A program made the translations under genes and the position numbers. 64,000 nt of DNA from Nitrospira sp. GTDB taxonomy: Bacteria > Nitrospirota > Nitrospiria > Nitrospirales > UBA8639. The notes under the pieces are model-generated. The model was not told the origin of the DNA. It worked only from the letters and a program-made list of their open reading frames with translations, and searched no databases. Positions 62,108 through 64,000 of the stretch are shown piece by piece. Position 1 is the first letter of the stretch. Every line of letters starts with the position of its first letter. The stretch is taken from the NCBI GenBank assembly GCA_024760505.1, contig CP058931.1, forward strand, positions 1,374,001 to 1,438,000, given 5' to 3'.

Positions 62108-63788
62108 CGGTAACCCTCAACACTTCTTCAATGGTGGTGATTCCCTGGAATGCTTTCATGAGTCCGTCATCAAACATCGTTGGCATCCGATCCCGCCGGA
62201 TAATTGCCCGAATACCTGCCATATCCGGTCCGTGCACGATAGGCCCATGTAGTTCCTCTGAAATCTGGATTATTTCGTAAATACCTGCTCGGCCTTTATA
62301 GCCTGTCTGGCTACATGCGTGGCATCCTTTTCCCGTCCAGAGAGTTGGTGGAATGTTTTCCGGCAATTCAACTCGAAGATCCGCAAGGACGGTGGAGGCA
62401 TCTGTGCGTTCAACCTTACATTCGGGACAAATACATCGAACGAGTCGTTGTCCAATAATGGCGGTCAGGGCGGAGGCGAGGAGGAAGGCTTCCACACCCA
62501 TGTCGATTAAACGAGGAATGGCCCCCAGCGCATCGTTGGTGTGAAGTGTGGAAAAAACCAAATGTCCGGTTAAGGCTGCGCGCATGGCCAGATCGGCCGT
62601 TTCTTGATCACGAATTTCACCAACAAGAATGACGTCAGGATCCTGCCGAAGTAGGGCACGAAGCCCGGCCGCAAAGGTCATGCCGATGTCTGGATTGACC
62701 TGCGTTTGGCGAATGAGAGGCATTTGATATTCGATCGGGTCCTCCAGCGTAAACACACTTTTTTCTTTCGCATCGACATGGCGGAGAGCCGTATATAATG
62801 TTGTGGTCTTTCCACTCCCTGTGGGACCCGTCACGAGGATAATGCCATGGGGACGTTGGATCAGGGATTGGACTCGCGATTGGTCGTTGGGTGTAAACCC
62901 CAACGCCAGGAATTCTAACTTTAATGCCCCTTTATCCAGGATTCGAAGGACAATGCTTTCTCCGAAATTCGTGGGAAGGGTCGACACACGAAGATCAATT
63001 CGGCGAGTACCTAAGGTAAACGGGATCCGGCCGTCCTGGGGAGTTCGTTTTTCTGTGAGATCGAGATTGGCCATGAGTTTAAAACGAGCGGTAATAGGCG
63101 CTTGAAGCGGTTTTGGAATGAGAATTTCTTGTGTGAGAATGCCGTCAATGCGCATTCTGACCCGTAAATAGTACTCATCCGGCTCGACATGGATATCGGT
63201 CACCCGTGATTGAATTGCGGCGGTAATGAGTTGATTGCACAAGCGAATCATCGGAGCCACCCGGCTTCCGTCTTCCCCAAGATCGGAGATCCCTTTGGCC
63301 ATTAATTCATCAAGCAATTGCTTGATGGATTCCCGGTGCGCATAGTGCCGCTCGATTGCTTCGATTAACTCTTGGGCAGGTGCCGTGTGGGTGTGCACGT
63401 TTAGCCCGATGCGACTTTCAATGGTGTCCACCGCGACAATATTCAACGGATCTGCCATAGCCAGGTTCAACACATTCCCCTGTTTGCTAAGAGGGAGGAC
63501 TTGAAACTGCGTGGCGATGTCGTAGGAGACCAGATTTAAGATTTCTGCTGGAATAAAAATCTTGGAGAGATCAACGAGGTTGGTTTGGGTGCCCTCGGCC
63601 AGATAATGGGCCAAAACTTTTTCGGTGATGAATCCTAGGCCAATGAGCGTTTGGCCGAGCATCACACCTTTTCTCTTCGTCTCCCGGACCGCCAAGTCCA
63701 ATTGTTCTTGAGTGATCCAGCCGTCTTGGAGGAGAGACGTTCCGAGGAGAGGCCGTGCGGCTGTGGGTGGTGTGGGTGTGGTTGGCAT
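62100..63788 (-). CDS. mshE: MshE-like (PilB/GspE-type) pilus assembly ATPase with MshEN domain
   Basis: 562 aa, first gene of the pilus operon. The N-terminal MshEN domain (residues 10-150) has two halves, PLLGTSLLQDGWITQEQLD and VMLGQTLIGLGFITEKVLA, matching the c-di-GMP-binding repeats, though the usual Arg before LG is replaced by Leu or Met. The C-terminal ATPase has VTGPTGSGKTTTLYTAL (Walker A), FTLEDPIEY (Asp box), DVILVGEIRDQETADLA (Walker B) and HLVFSTLHTND (His box), followed by a four-Cys zinc motif (CICPEC, CHAC). Powers pilin assembly. Confidence 0.95.
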   Translation of the reverse strand: MPTTPTPPTAARPLLGTSLLQDGWITQEQLDLAVRETKRKGVMLGQTLIGLGFITEKVLAHYLAEGTQTNLVDLSKIFIPAEILNLVSYDIATQFQVLPLSKQGNVLNLAMADPLNIVAVDTIESRIGLNVHTHTAPAQELIEAIERHYAHRESIKQLLDELMAKGISDLGEDGSRVAPMIRLCNQLITAAIQSRVTDIHVEPDEYYLRVRMRIDGILTQEILIPKPLQAPITARFKLMANLDLTEKRTPQDGRIPFTLGTRRIDLRVSTLPTNFGESIVLRILDKGALKLEFLALGFTPNDQSRVQSLIQRPHGIILVTGPTGSGKTTTLYTALRHVDAKEKSVFTLEDPIEYQMPLIRQTQVNPDIGMTFAAGLRALLRQDPDVILVGEIRDQETADLAMRAALTGHLVFSTLHTNDALGAIPRLIDMGVEAFLLASALTAIIGQRLVRCICPECKVERTDASTVLADLRVELPENIPPTLWTGKGCHACSQTGYKGRAGIYEIIQISEELHGPIVHGPDMAGIRAIIRRDRMPTMFDDGLMKAFQGITTIEEVLRVTGG

Positions 63789-64000
63789 GGGCCGGACTGC
63801 TAGGAGAAGTTTATGGGCGACAGCAAATGGGTGCTCGCCTGTGAGGAACGCATAGGAGGAGGGAGCACAGCCATTGTTGGCTTTTTCTCAATCATCCCTC
63901 AATGAACGAGGATGGGAATTATTGATGTGTAAGATAAATATACATGCGATCATTGCCCGGATTGTATTTTACGCGGCCGCGTAATTGGCGTTCGGTTATG
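63789..64000. other. Region upstream of the pilus operon
   Basis: 212 bases to the window edge. No gene seen. Presumed to hold the operon promoter. Contains a 16-base perfect palindrome TTACGCGGCCGCGTAA at 63969-63984. Confidence 0.4.

Noticed and set aside
1..64000. CRISPR arrays, tRNA or rRNA genes, prophage
   Set aside because: No regularly spaced repeats, no cloverleaf-like sequences with CCA ends and no phage structural or integrase genes were seen.

Overview
The window reads as a chromosomal segment of a Gram-negative, probably chemolithoautotrophic bacterium, most likely of the Nitrospirota (Nitrospira-like). This rests on general gene content: an MSHA-type pilus, DabA, several SulP carriers, c-type cytochromes, sigma-54 regulators and moderate GC. 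No ribosomal RNA or other strict marker is present, so the assignment is an inference. Na+-coupled transporters (NhaB, an NhaD/ArsB-like carrier, Mrp subunits) fit a saline or alkaline-tolerant lifestyle.

Layout. (1) 1-7 kb: universal stress protein, MtfA-like peptidase, then a minus-strand cluster of a haem protein (DUF3365), SulP permease, NhaD/ArsB-like carrier and CBS protein. (2) 7-9 kb: two overlapping tiny membrane peptides behind a near-consensus sigma-54 promoter, a possible terminated small RNA, and an LCIB-family (carbonic anhydrase-like) protein. (3) 9-21 kb: an NtrC-family regulator with eroded ATPase motifs, a complete IS1380-family element with target duplication, a porin, a second SulP followed by a decayed nhaB, and a histidine kinase/NtrC-type regulator pair. 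(4) 21-29 kb: a PriA-like protein lacking ATPase motifs, a beta-helix protein, a frameshifted di-haem oxidoreductase and small hypotheticals. (5) 29-40.5 kb: dabA followed by a complete Mrp-type antiporter gene set (E, F, G, DUF4040, B, C, D, NuoL-like, NuoM-like). (6) 41-48 kb: OmpA-family lipoprotein, then a GAF sensor, a third SulP and an intact nhaB. (7) 48-64 kb: two HD-GYP proteins and an almost complete MSHA pilus operon.

The common thread of the first 46 kb is inorganic carbon and ion handling. Three SulP permeases are each followed by an Na+/H+-antiporter-type gene (one now a pseudogene). DabA lies in front of a full Mrp complex, and an LCIB-like protein is present. Several of these units (SulP-2, porin, tiny peptides, di-haem oxidoreductase) carry upstream sequences matching sigma-54 -24/-12 promoters with exact spacing, and two sigma-54 activator-type regulators are encoded among them. 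My reading, which is inference, is a sigma-54-controlled, Na+/H+-driven bicarbonate/CO2 acquisition region. The right third is a surface-pilus locus probably tied to c-di-GMP turnover through the neighbouring HD-GYP proteins and the MshEN domain of the assembly ATPase.
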